The translations under genes were made by a program, and so were the position numbers. Positions 11,899-22,765 of a DNA stretch of 64,000 nt are shown piece after piece (the stretch's first letter is position 1; the number at the start of each line of letters is the position of its first letter). Below the pieces are notes generated by a model. The model did no database searches, was not told the DNA's origin, and saw only the letters and a program-made list of their open reading frames with translations. This DNA is from Sesamum alatum (Eukaryota > Streptophyta > Magnoliopsida > Lamiales > Pedaliaceae): contig JACGWO010000002.1 in assembly GCA_034509735.1 (NCBI GenBank), forward strand, positions 50,465,115 through 50,529,114, given 5' to 3'.

Positions 11899-12780
11899 GA
11901 AAATAGCTTTTCTGGTTCCATAACTTAGGTCATTTTCACTTTTGGTACAATTCGTTACAGGATTAGCACTTTTGGTCCCATAATTTACAAAAATTAGCAG
12001 TTTTCGTCCTCCTCCATTTTTCCGTTAGTTTTTTAACGGAAATGGCCATTTGGCTGTTAACTTTTTCAAATTGAAGGAAAATTTAGCGCTATTTATGCTT
12101 GGTATCATTTTTTACGGGAATATAACTACTATTAAGAGTTAAAATAAAAGATTGAAGGAAATTAGGGCAACTAAAGTTGATTTCTATCCTCTTCCAATCT
12201 TTCCTTTAATTTTATTTTTATTGCAATTTATCATTTTCTACGGATTTTGTAAATATTAGAACAAGTGTTGACCCACAAAAAATTCAAGTAACCTAATTTA
12301 AGCATATAAATTGCATAAATTACAAAATTTTAGTTACATAAATAGCATAACTTACAAAAATTCAATTACATAAATTGCATATATACATTTACAGAAATCA
12401 AGTACATATTCATTACATGAGCTTCAATCTTTGTAATTTATGCAATTTTATGTAATTTATGTGGTTACATTGGGTTAACTACTTGAATTTTTTATAGGTC
12501 AACACTTGTTCTAATATTTACAGAGTTCTTAAAAAATGATAAATTGCAACACAAATAAAATTAAAGAAGGAAAGATTGTCTTTTGTGAAAGAAGATAGAA
12601 ATCACCTTTATTCGCCCTGATTTTTTTCAATTTTTTATTTTAGCTCTCAATAATAGTTGTATTCCCGCCAAAAATGATACCAAGCACAAAGGGCGCCAAT
12701 TTTTTCTTCAATTTGAAAAAGTTAACGGCCAAATGGCCATCTCCATTTAAAAACTAACGGAAAAACAGGGGGAGGACGAA
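11899..12780. mobile_element. Foldback-type element with ~380-bp inverted arms
   Basis: The segment 12003-12390 is mirrored by 12393-12780 on the other strand: TTCGTCCTCC at 12003 pairs with GGAGGACGAA at 12771. Matching blocks follow inward, including CCGTTAGTTTTTTAACGG, AATGGCCATTTGGC, TTTTCAAATTGAAG, TGGTATCATTTTT, and AATTTATCATTTTCTA with TATTAGAACAAGTGTTGACC. The left side carries a further ~105 bases (11899-12002, with ACTTTTGGTCCCATAA) that the right side lacks, so the right terminus appears truncated. There is no transposase ORF, so it is non-autonomous. Confidence 0.8.
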
Positions 12781-14074
12781 ATATCTTATCTTGTGTGAGT
12801 TATTGTAATTTGTTTGTTACTCTTAGTCATATTGATGTATTTGTTGAATTGATATATTGTTCAACTTATCAAAATATTAATGTAATAATGTACATAACGC
12901 TTAGAAAAAATGAACATCCAATTAAGGCTACTCAACAAATAACTAGTCATGTCAATCTATTTATGGTAATAAAATTTTAATAATATTAACAGCACAAATT
13001 GATATGTACGTAGTCTATCATTAATCAGACAAATAAAATAAAACATTAACCAGCTAAATTTCAGTAACTACTTAATTAAGCATCATTTCTTGATTACAAG
13101 AAACATCAACATTCCTAGCAGCTATTATTCTTAGTTAAATCCATATAAAAAAAATATATTTTTTCTTCCCAGAAGAGGGGGACAAGAATCAGACTTATGA
13201 TTTCCAAATGTATTAAATTAAATGATGAGTTTTGAGAAAACCTCCACTACCACCACTACCCTATTTTTTTATTTTATTTTATAATTAGTTGTCTATCTTG
13301 AATACATCTAACTATTGTTATTTTTTATTTATTTAATAATATAGTCCCGTCCTTCATTTCCTTTGTAAATTACGAAAACAAAAGATACAATGAATAATTA
13401 GCAACCAATGTGAATGTATGTTTACCTTTAAATAATTTGTGTTCTTTTTTTTTTTTTTTTTTGTCTAACAAATTCATGAATTTAAGTCATTAGTATGGAT
13501 AATGTGATGAAATAACATACTATCGCAACAAAAAAGGGATAAATACACTATCGTTTCATTAGGTTTGATGTACTTACACGTAAATGTTTATGTAGATTCG
13601 AAAATTATATCTAGCATTCATGATATTTGTTTCCGTATAACAAACAGATTTCTAAATTATTCAAAATTTACAGAATTTGCTGATATTAAAAAAATTTAAA
13701 AAATATATATATTTACCCTAAATTGACTGTATGCTAGATGTATTTTTTCAAGAATAAGAATTTATTTATAATTATATCAAATTTCAGACAAATCGATATA
13801 ATTATTAAAAAAAATTAAAAAAAATAGCAAGTATTGAAGTAGTATGGAGGATGATGGGGTTTGAGGCATTGAATCCCCAAAAGAGATTGCTTTTGTTTCA
13901 CTTTGAGCAATCAAAACCCATTGAATAGGGCAAATTTGATGAAAGTTGGCAAAGTACACTGCCAGTCCCATGTGATGTGCACGTGAGCGTGGGCATTCAC
14001 CAAAAAAGCATACACACCCCAATATGTGTGTGTTTTCAATCGGAGTAGTAGTCTCCGGATTGCCCCAAGTTTTA
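12781..14074. other. Intergenic, AT-rich; contains half of a family-D repeat
   Basis: From about 13540 to 13740 the sequence resembles the left half of the family-D element at 17.5 kb (TATTTGTTTCCGTATAACAA, then AATTTACAGAATTTGCTGAT). The 13777-14022 minus-strand ORF ends in low-complexity sequence and matches no family I recognise. No gene was recognised in this stretch. Confidence 0.5.
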
Positions 14075-14370
14075 GGAATAATTATATTTGCATCCCTTAT
14101 TTATGAGTTATTTACACAAATTATTCGTACTTTTTGCATAATTATATAAATCACTCATGACAACAACAAAATAAGGGTAGTTTACGCAGTGATATCGACT
14201 TTTTTTTTGTGTTGGGGGAGGGAGGGGGGTATGTATAAATTTCTGAAAAAGTATAAGTGGTTTGTGTAAATGATGTTGATATTTATGATGGGTATATGTA
14301 TAATTATCGAAGATACATGGATGATTTATGTGAATAGATCATAGATTAAGGGGTGTAATGTAATTTTCCC
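14075..14370. mobile_element. Family-B MITE, copy 1
   Basis: The left end is GGAATAATTATATTTGCATC and the right end, read in reverse, is GGGAAAATTACATTACACCC. Internal motifs TTTACACAAAT and GTGTAAATGATGTTGATATT recur in the copies at 32.3 and 55.6 kb. The flanking 9-mers CAAGTTTTA and ATACTTTTA match only in part, so the duplication is decayed or the ends are off by a few bases. Confidence 0.6.
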
Positions 14371-14440
14371 ATACTTTTAAGATACTTTTGAATACATGCT
14401 TGGTATTTTAATATATATATATATTGTATTTGATATATAC

Positions 14441-14695
14441 TTTTTTTTTTCTTTTTTTTAGTTTTTTTTAAAAGTACAAAATGTTTCTAAAACGATCAAT
14501 AGCTATTACAATATTCAGTGCACGATATAACAAAGGAATAATATATCCACATCTATCAACACCAATTAGAAGAATAATACAAACACCCTACCCTATAAAT
14601 TAAACAATTCCCTGCATTCGTAGGACTCGGACCCACGACCTTTAAGTTGTAGGGCCTCAACCTCACCACTCGAGCAAGAGATCATCGGTCAATAT
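14441..14695 (-). mobile_element. tRNA-derived SINE candidate
   Basis: Read on the minus strand, the head carries an A-box-like TTGCTCGAGTGG (14677-14666) and, about 31 bases on, a B-box-like GGGTCCGAGTCC (14634-14623). Both are properly spaced for a polymerase III internal promoter. A ~170-base AT-rich body follows, then an A-rich tail (complement of 14441-14470). The order (tRNA-like head, unrelated body, A-rich end) is that of plant SINEs. No convincing target-site duplication was found in the AT-rich flanks, and the head does not fold as an intact tRNA gene. Confidence 0.6.
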
Positions 14696-16536
14696 ATTAG
14701 TCATATCGAGTGATAGTACCATAAAACTATGCGGTGTAGAAATATAATAAATCGAGAATGAAATAGTCTGTATTTTGATACATACATAACTACACTAGAC
14801 ATGAAGATTGCGCATACTCAATTTAAAAATGTACACTTTCATTTCATGTTTTATTATATTGTACAGTTTTAGTTTATTTGCAGTTATAAGGAATATTGTG
14901 TTTACTTTGGTTTAAACTTGAAAATTTATGCATGCAAGGACCTCGTTCAGCAGTTGTTAGTTATATTTAAAATGAATTTTTGATTCTATTATAGGGAGAC
15001 TGCTGGAGTGAGTTAGTCTAGATTCAGTATTCACTCAAGTTAAAACAGAACAAATTCAAGGTAAAATTGGACAGTAATCCAAACGCATTGTCATCCCTAT
15101 CAAAATTACAATAATATAGTAAAAACCAGTGGATAATTTTGCAAATTTCTATATGACAAAAATGGCCTTATTGTAGTTAGCTTTTTCTAGGTAGGCCTAC
15201 AGTTGTACAAGGCCCAAAATGGTATCAAGGGATGGGCTGATTTGGGAATTTCTTGATGAATTGTTTTTTATAATATAGTGGTTATTGTGGTACGTCGTAC
15301 CAATGTGTATATAATAAATATTATTTTGTGCATGAAAAATATTATTATAAATAAAAATAAAATATAAACTAATTAATCAAATTAAAAAATAAGAAAAAAA
15401 TTTGTTTTATCAATTAATGTAATAAGTTGAAAGTTAAATAAGTTAGTAATATTATCGATTTAAGGGCATGTTTTACTTTAAAACAAATAATATAGTGGTA
15501 TTATTAATCGCTATTTGTGAGGGGTGTTTCCTTTTGTATTAGTATAGATATACAAGGTGTAACTGAAATAGAAGAAAAGAGTCTCTAAAATGTAACAACT
15601 TTAAATGTTGGAACAAAATTACAACTTTGGGCAAACAAAAAACTTTTTAAGCAAATTAATTGAATCTTTTTTATGGTGAGGAATTTAACCAATGGATCAA
15701 GATGTAATTTCTCGGAGAAGTATTATGAAATTACCTTTGTACCCATGACGGTTGGCGGTTAAACCCACTAAGTTAGTGGGGGGTTGGGGAGCGATATTGT
15801 CTTTTCGCCAAGATGAATATTTTGGCAGTAGAATGGCTTAAGTGATATCATTGATGAAATACTATTTTTTGGTACCATCACTTTTGGAATTTAATGTAAT
15901 TTAATTTCCGCTCTATATTTATTTTCTTGTTGTTTTCTTTTAGAATATAGTTTAAAACTTGTGATATGATTATTCACATACACAAAACTGACACTTTTAA
16001 TAACTTTTGTGATAGACCAATTTATGAATCATTGAAATTCAATTGATGCCAATATCTCACATCGAATCAATATTTTCCAATAATAATAATAATAAAGAAA
16101 AGAAAGTTTGATAAAGTTGTTGATAAGGGTGGCCCTAATGCTTCATCTTTTTAATCAATGGAGTGTACATATATAGATGTCTTTTTTTGAATTATGGCGG
16201 GCTTTTCAGCAATATATCTCTTCTACCCAAATTACCCCTAATAATTGCTATCTTGCTACCTTATCTTTTGGTATTTTCTTTGTGTTTTTGGGTTTTTGGA
16301 TCATTATACTCCACATCCTTTCTGGTATTTATCGACATGAATAATAGTTTGTGACAAACCATAATCAGACAATTCTGCACCAATATCGTTGGAATTTGGA
16401 AATAATAATTACATTCCCAAAGAAAATAATTAATCTCATGGGCTTTAATAATTTTCATATATTTCAACTTACATAAAGACGACGTTGATTAGTTCATGTG
16501 CACACATATTGCATGATTATTTACAAAGAAAATAGA
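14696..16536. other. Intergenic, AT-rich, nothing recognised
   Basis: This is mostly AT-rich single-copy-looking DNA with a GGGGGTTGGGGAG tract near 15780. The two overlapping ORFs at 16.2-16.5 kb are on opposite strands and resemble no family. It sits in the middle of the gene-poor gap. Confidence 0.5.
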
Positions 16537-17440
16537 GGGTAAATTACATCGAGCTCCATTGAACTTTAATATAATTGCAATTTTTTTATTTTTATTGTTT
16601 TTGTGAAAATGCTTATACGATAACGTGGGAATGTAATTTCACCCTTAGAAAAAATTTCACTTTTTTTTAACAATTTATTGAAAAATGTTAAAAAAATATT
16701 ATATTGTGCAATGTCCTATTTGTCCCTTTGTGTTTATGTCTTGTATATTTTAAAAAGAGTATTTTTATAAAAATACCTCCCCGTATTTTTTAAAATAGAC
16801 CAATTTATAGGGAGGTAACTTGCTCCATTTTAAAGAACACGGAGAGGTAATTGCTATATCTTTTTTTATAGGGGGGTAATTTGCAATATTACCGAGAGGT
16901 AAATTACATTAAACCCGAAAAATTTGATTTAACCATAACGAAAACTAACAGAATGGACCAATTATTGGACGTACGTTGGTTTCAAGGGGTATCGGTAATT
17001 ATTCAAATAACAAAAGAAACTTATAATCATATCAAATCTTAAGAACGTACTATTTAAAATTTATTTCGTGAAACCCTCACAAATTTTACTACGTAGATGC
17101 ATAAGTGACTGGCCTTAAGATTTGGCGAGTTTATTGTGTAAATATTAGCTTTAGTAATAGTACATATTTGTTAGAGTAAATTATATTGACACCCCCCAAT
17201 TTAAGTTTAATTACGTAAATACTTCACATTCATTGCAAATTACAAATAATCCTTGAGGGTATAGTTATAGAATTACAATTACAAATACATCTCTTATTTA
17301 ATGACGAAACTTTACGCAAACGCCCTTAGGGTACATTGCACTAAGACCCTCTTAAGACATATACAATGTATCTGTAATTTTATGAAGGGCAACGGGTGTT
17401 TGTATAATTAGATCTAATTTCATGGAGTGTCAAGTACTTT
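16537..17440. repeat. Fragments of family-A-like elements
   Basis: Termini resembling family A occur at 16537 (GGGTAAATTACATCG), 16894 (GAGGTAAATTACATT) and 17174 (GAGTAAATTATATTG). Each is followed by text of the kind TTTAATATAATTGCAA or AATTACAAATA. Matching opposite ends are missing or decayed. These look like nested or truncated MITE remnants; the limits are approximate. Confidence 0.4.
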
Positions 17441-17455
17441 ATTATTATTTTTATT

Positions 17456-17990
17456 ATGGACAATTACGCTGTCATCCCAAGAGATTTGGTGTAATTATAT
17501 GTAGAACCCCCATCGGTGTTAGAAAGTTACATCTACTACCTATGATGTTTGTTTCCACATAACAAATAGGTTTCTCGTTAGACAAAATTTACCGAATTTG
17601 TTGATGCTAACAAAAAGTTTGAATAAAAATTAATATTTATCCCTAATTGACTTATTATTAACTTATTGTGTGTCAAATAATTTTTTTTCTGACTAAACTA
17701 CTTTTATAAAGGTGCATATATACCTTCTCACACGCATTAATGTGTGAACATGTATAAAGGTAATTTGGTCATGACAAATTTTGTTTGAGTTGCAATAAAT
17801 CAGTAATAAAGAAATCGGGGGTAAAAATGATTTTTCATCAAATTGTTTTGTTAATATCAATAAATTCGATAAATTTTAACTAATGGAAGTACTTATTTAT
17901 TAAATGGAAGCAAACTTCAGTGATACTAGATGTAATTTGGGAATACACATGTAATTATACCAAATTTAAGGTAGGGTAGTGTAATTATCC
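17456..17990. mobile_element. Family-D MITE with flanking direct repeat
   Basis: The left end GGACAATTACGCTGTC... and the reverse of the right end, GGATAATTACACTACCC..., align for about 50 bases. Both contain TTTGGTGTAATTATATG or TTTGGTATAATTACATG. The 11-mer ATTTTTATTAT flanks both sides (17447-17457 and 17991-18001). The two halves also mirror each other internally (ACCGAATTTGTTGATGCTAACA against TTAATATCAATAAATTCG). No ORF. The long flanking repeat and the TIR style suggest a Mutator-type MITE. Confidence 0.6.
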
Positions 17991-18099
17991 ATTTTTATTA
18001 TTATTGGGTTTAAGCAATCATATTTATTTAAATAATTGAGTGGAAAAAAATCCCAATGTAAAAAGATGGCGTTCACTTTTTTCCTGTCCAAAAAAATTG

Positions 18100-18160
18100 A
18101 AATTGGAAATTCGAACGTTAAAGGCGGGAAACATGGCCCCAAAATTGGGATTGATGTTAC

Positions 18161-18199
<39 letters not shown>

Positions 18200-19216
18200 G
18201 AGTCCCGAGTCATTGTCAAATTGCCTTTGTGCGGCGAGGCCACTCTTTCTCCTCTCTCATCCTTTTCTTCTTGTTTTTGTTTAAACTTCCCTACTCTTTC
18301 TCTCTCTCTCCCTAAATTCATTTTCCTTTTTCTGCTTCAACTTTCTCTGTTGGTGCTTCGAATTTCAGGTGAGCTCAGAAGCGACTTCGTTTTCTTCGAT
18401 TTTGTACTGTAATTTACGTGGTTGTGGTATGATCAATTGTCTGCTTTTGTTGAGTAAACTGTGTTTTCTCGGATTTGATTTGCAGTTACTCTGTCTCTGT
18501 GTTAGTTTTAGTTTTTGGAAAGATTGTGTGAGCGTGTACGGGATGATCTGTTGTGTTTTGCTCCTCTGGTTTCGGATGAAATGTTCTCTGAAATTTGGTT
18601 CTCAGTTTGGATTTTTGTTGGTTCTGTACTTGCTGAGGTTTTGTTTATTGGCTTTTTATTGAGTTTGAAGTATGAATAAATTATGAGTAGTTCCAATTTA
18701 TTGGAGCGGATCTAGTTGAATTCTTAAGGAAACAAAGAAATCCAATACTTTTGGGCTTGTAGTTGTAGTGATCTTCACCTGAGCAAGGACATAGAATGAA
18801 CACGAGAGAGTCATTCCTTCTTATTTCAGATGGATTATGTATACTTCTCGGTGTGAATTTTGTCTCTTATTGAAGACTGGAATTAGAATGGACATGGCAG
18901 AAATTGTTGGGCTAATTGTTGGTCTTGTTTACCAGTTTTGTTTGATTTTCTGATATGTGGTAATTCAGCACCAGATCCTTGCATCACTGTGTCTGTGTTC
19001 TTTAGAGTTTTTTATACTCTAGGCTTTTGATCTCACGAAGCTTATTGCAATTTTGTTTTGTTTAATATCTGGTAGGAAAATTTGTGCAAGTTCATATGTT
19101 CACGGAATATTTGACTGTTGGACTGCTGCTTTAAAGTTGCTAATTGATGCAAGATGAATAATGTAAAAAATTTCTTACCTCGTTGACTCGTATTAATGTT
19201 TGTAAGCAGGGTAAAG
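18100..19216 (+). promoter_or_regulatory. Promoter, 5' UTR and leader intron of the NET4-like gene
   Basis: A GGCGGGAAA motif (18123-18131) matches the E2F-site consensus on the reverse strand. It is followed by a (CT)n run at 18165-18195 and a CT-rich leader. A donor at 18368 (TTTCAG then GTGAGC) and an acceptor just before 19211 (GTAAGCAG) would remove a ~840-base intron from the 5' UTR and leave the ATG at 19217. The ORFs between them run through the intron and were not taken as genes. Confidence 0.55.
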
Positions 19217-21114
19217 ATGGGGACTGAAGAGAGGACTTTGGATTCACCATGGTGGAATTGTCATATTCGTCTGGGGAACTCCGAATGGCTTGCGGAAAAT
19301 GTCAAGGGTAAGCATCTAAAAGAAACTTCTCGTTCCATTTTTCTGATTACAGAAGAAGACAGTTTTGTAACACTTCCAAATATACTAATTTGATATGTGA
19401 TATTCTGCTGCTTGTGTCCGTGGTGTAGCCTACCACCATAAATCCATTATACCTGAGAACTGTAATAATTTCATGCTTAAAGAGAAAGGGAAAGCAATAA
19501 CAGAAAATCCACGTAAAAGGTAAATACTAATAGTTCCTTGTTGCAGGTCTTGACCAGAGTTTCAAAGAAATGCTACTTTTGATTGAAAATGGAGATTTTC
19601 CTGTGGAGAAGGTTGATAGTAATCATTCAAAGCAGTCTGAGTTAGTTGCTCGCATCAAGGAAATCTCCCAGAGGCACCATTTGCTTGCTGACCACTACAA
19701 TAAGTTAACAGGAGAATTGAGTAGTAATATGCAGTCAGCAAATGAAATAAAGAATTATGAGAAAACCACTCTTAGCCCTCAACCTCCTTTCCTAACTCCA
19801 GAGAAGAAGCTGGGAATGCACAATGTTGAAGGCCAAGTAGTTGGTTCTGATTTCTCTCTAAGTTCTGGTGGTGGAATTTCAGATGCAACTCCACACGAAG
19901 GCTCTGAATCTTCATCATTGTCATCAGATTCCGATTCAGAGTCTTACTTCACATCCCGTAATGAGCATTCAAGTTCACGTCCTTCTGGCAAGATGTTGAA
20001 ACATGACATTGTAAATATGGAAACTGAGATTTCAGAGATGGAAGGTGTGGCTGCTCTGACTGAGCAAGAGCACAGCTGTGGAGATTATGAAGCGCTGCTC
20101 AGACAAATCTCAAACTACGAAGAAGAATTGAAGGTTTCCAACGAAAAGTTTAAGTTTGCAGAGGAAGAAATTGCCAAACTGAAGAGTGAATTACAAAATA
20201 ATGAAGCAGTCAAGGTTAAAGTGGGTAGTCTGGAGGCCCAGCTTGTCTCAGAAAAGAATCAGATTAAGTTGCATGAAGCTGAAATCAAAAAGGAGAACAA
20301 AAGATCTTTGACGCTCCAAAGTCAAATAGTTGATTTGGAAGCCAAACTTGAGTCTGAGAAAAGGCAAGTCCAGGAGTTACAGGAGAGTGTAGTAAAGTAC
20401 ACAGCACAGTTGTCGGATCGTGATCTTGAGATAAGGAAACTGAATGCTGAACTACAAGATGCTTCAGGAAACTTCGCTCTGGAGAAATGGCAACTAGAAT
20501 CCTCTGTTTCTAAGTTGTCAGAACGTTTGGTTTTCCATGAGGCAACAACCAAAGAACTGCAGATGCAATGTGAATCATTAGCTGAGGAGATCAAGAAATG
20601 CGAGGCTGGGAAACTTGAGATGGAAAGAAACCATTTAGCTTTGAAACTCAGTTTGCAAGTTGATATTGAGAGTCTGCATCAAGAGCTTTTTATGAAAAAG
20701 TTACTACTGGATACTTTGAATGAAGATCTTGATAGGCTGAAACTGAAGTACGACATGCTAATCGCCGAGAAAGATGGACTCAACTCCAAGTTACAGACAC
20801 TCACTGCTGACCTTAGTGTCCGTGACAATCAAATTCAATGTATGGAGCACAATTTGCACGAGCTACGTTCTGAAAACAAGCGGCTAATAGAAGGGTCTGA
20901 CCGTGCAAACAAGCTAACAGCTGAACTGAATTCTAGAATTGATGAGTTACAGAAGGAGGTGGAAATCAAGGCAGTCGTGATTTCTGAAACAGCCGAGGAA
21001 AAACGGGAAGCTATACGGCAGCTGTGTTTCTCAGTCGACCACTTCAAAAGTGCATATGCAGAACTACGACATGCATGTGTTATACGCAAGCGCCCCACAG
21101 CTGCGGTCATGTAG
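19217..21114 (+). CDS. NETWORKED-type actin-binding protein, NET4-like, with diverged NAB domain
   Basis: Two exons, 19217-19307 and 19547-21114, give 552 aa. The N-terminus (residues ~8-30) has SPWWNCHIRLGNSEWLAEN, which matches the start of the NET actin-binding (NAB) domain. The rest of the domain is altered: where other members have a Lys-Arg-Pro-Glu-Leu segment and end in ALAERYD, this one has SKQSELV and LLADHYN. A serine-rich linker follows, then a long coiled coil (about residues 170-510) rich in Glu, Lys and Leu heptads. The C-terminus has EEKREAIRQLCFSVDHFKSAY, a segment I associate with NET4 proteins. By family knowledge it would link actin filaments to the vacuole membrane. The intron splits a glycine codon and keeps frame. 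Assignment to the NET family is firm; assignment to group 4 is likely. Confidence 0.85.
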
Positions 21115-22210
21115 ATCTGGTAATCCTTACATATATGGCAAAATGTGTATTTGTTTAGACATTCCTTGCCGCCGTCTAGTTCCTTTGCTATATCCAATGT
21201 TTTATGTGAACTTGCGGCATCTTGAATCTCAATGCTGCTATTTGCTTTCATGTTATTTGTGTCATACATGTCTGCATAGTTTATGTTTGGACAAAGTAGC
21301 GGACTTCAAACTTATATTGATATATATGATGATACTTTGCTAGTACCCCTTGAAACTTATTGTCGCTGCTGCTCCATTTGTGATGCTAACATTTTTTGGG
21401 TACAAAGGAAAAACTTTAGCAGCTTTGATGTATTGATTTAAATGATTCACATTCAAATGAGTACAAATTCGTATGACCTGTATGGAAATGTTTTGAGTTT
21501 AGGGAGCTTTGGAGCTGCAAAGTCTTTGAGTTTCGGCCAAATCCTTGTTTTGTTTTGCTTTTCCCAATTGTTGAGCCTGATCGACTCGACTCTTTTCCCT
21601 GATGATCGTTAAAAAAATAGAAACCAAAATTGTGTCTCAAAATATTTATGGATTAAGATCAATTTTGACCCTAAGTTAAGGTACCAAACATGTAATTTAC
21701 CCGGGAGATGGTGGTTTTAGAGGCCATCAATAGATCCGTGGACCGCAAATTGATCTCTCGTATGTAGTACTGAAAAATGAATTAAGTTTCTTGTTACGAG
21801 ACGGGAGATTATTTTTTTATAGGTTGTTTGAAGTTAGGTTTTGAGTAATTTACTGATTTGATCAAACTCGAATATAATTTTAAATTAAAAAAGAAATTAC
21901 AAACTAAATTCGGAAAATGCTGTGTCCAAACGAGTTCATTCTGAGCTATGCGTATCCACTCAAATGAATTATGAACATTTCTAGATTTACGTATGACTAC
22001 CAAAACAGTAGATACTTTGCACAGCGCATGCGACATCAACTAAATGTATGAAGTAAAATAATATAATTTTCAATAAAAATGAGTTATGGTATCATATATC
22101 AATGAGAAATAGTTATATTACGATATAGTTATTGTCAATCCAATAAATACATGTTAAAATACCCAACCTAATATATATATATACAATATTTAAATGTCTA
22201 ATAAGATTTA
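21115..22210. other. 3' UTR of the NET4-like gene, then intergenic DNA
   Basis: The first ~250 bases read as a plausible 3' UTR. Beyond that is unremarkable AT-rich DNA with a TAATTTACCC-type fragment near 21693. No gene was recognised; the small ORFs here overlap on opposite strands. Confidence 0.5.
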
Positions 22211-22756
22211 AGATAAATTACAGCTACTTTTCTTGAAATTTGATATAATTACAAATATCCCCTCATTGTTTGAGAAATTACAAATGCTCTCCCATATTAA
22301 AAATAATTATGTAGTCCCTAGATGGAGGTGTGAAAAGTACTATTTTAGCCTTACTGAATTTTTTTATTTTTTAAAAAATAAAATCTGAAAAAATGTAAAA
22401 ATATTTGAGGGTGAGGAAAATAAATAAATCATAGAGAACATTAATCCATAAAAATATTTTAAAAAATTAAAAAATATATATATATTAAAAATTATGGCTT
22501 ATAATCGTAAAAGACATTTTAATCAGTTCATAGCTATCAGGGAACACTGCTTAGAATGCCAATGCAGTACCTCACACTTGCATCTACCCCTAATCCTACC
22601 ACATTAATAGTCAGCCACGGGAGATAACTAGAATTGAATGGAAACTTAACGAAAAGGATTTATTGTTAAAATCAAGAACGTATTTAAAAATTTTCAAATA
22701 ATAAAAATATATTTATAGTTATATTAAACTTAGGGGGAAATGATTGTAATTTACCC
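22211..22756. mobile_element. Family-A Mutator-like MITE with perfect 9-bp target duplication (copy 1)
   Basis: It starts AGATAAATTACAGC and ends TGTAATTTACCC, an imperfect pair with GGGTAAATTA/TAATTTACCC termini. The 9-mer TAAGATTTA flanks it on both sides (22202-22210 and 22757-22765). The subterminal stretches AATTACAAATATCCCCTCAT and the mirror image near 22690-22720 match the family. At 546 bp it is more than twice as long as the other two intact copies, and its centre is unrelated to theirs. There is no ORF. Confidence 0.8.
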
Positions 22757-22765
22757 TAAGATTTA

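Noticed and set aside
13777..14022. An 81-codon minus-strand ORF with several cysteines near its start
   Set aside because: It ends in a run encoded by low-complexity A/T sequence and matches no domain I know.
14600..14690. A possible tRNA gene on the minus strand
   Set aside because: Box-like motifs are present, but the stems do not pair as a full cloverleaf and an A-rich tail follows; a SINE head explains it better.
20322..20594. A minus-strand ORF inside the NET4-like gene
   Set aside because: It is the antisense shadow of a strongly supported coiled-coil coding exon.
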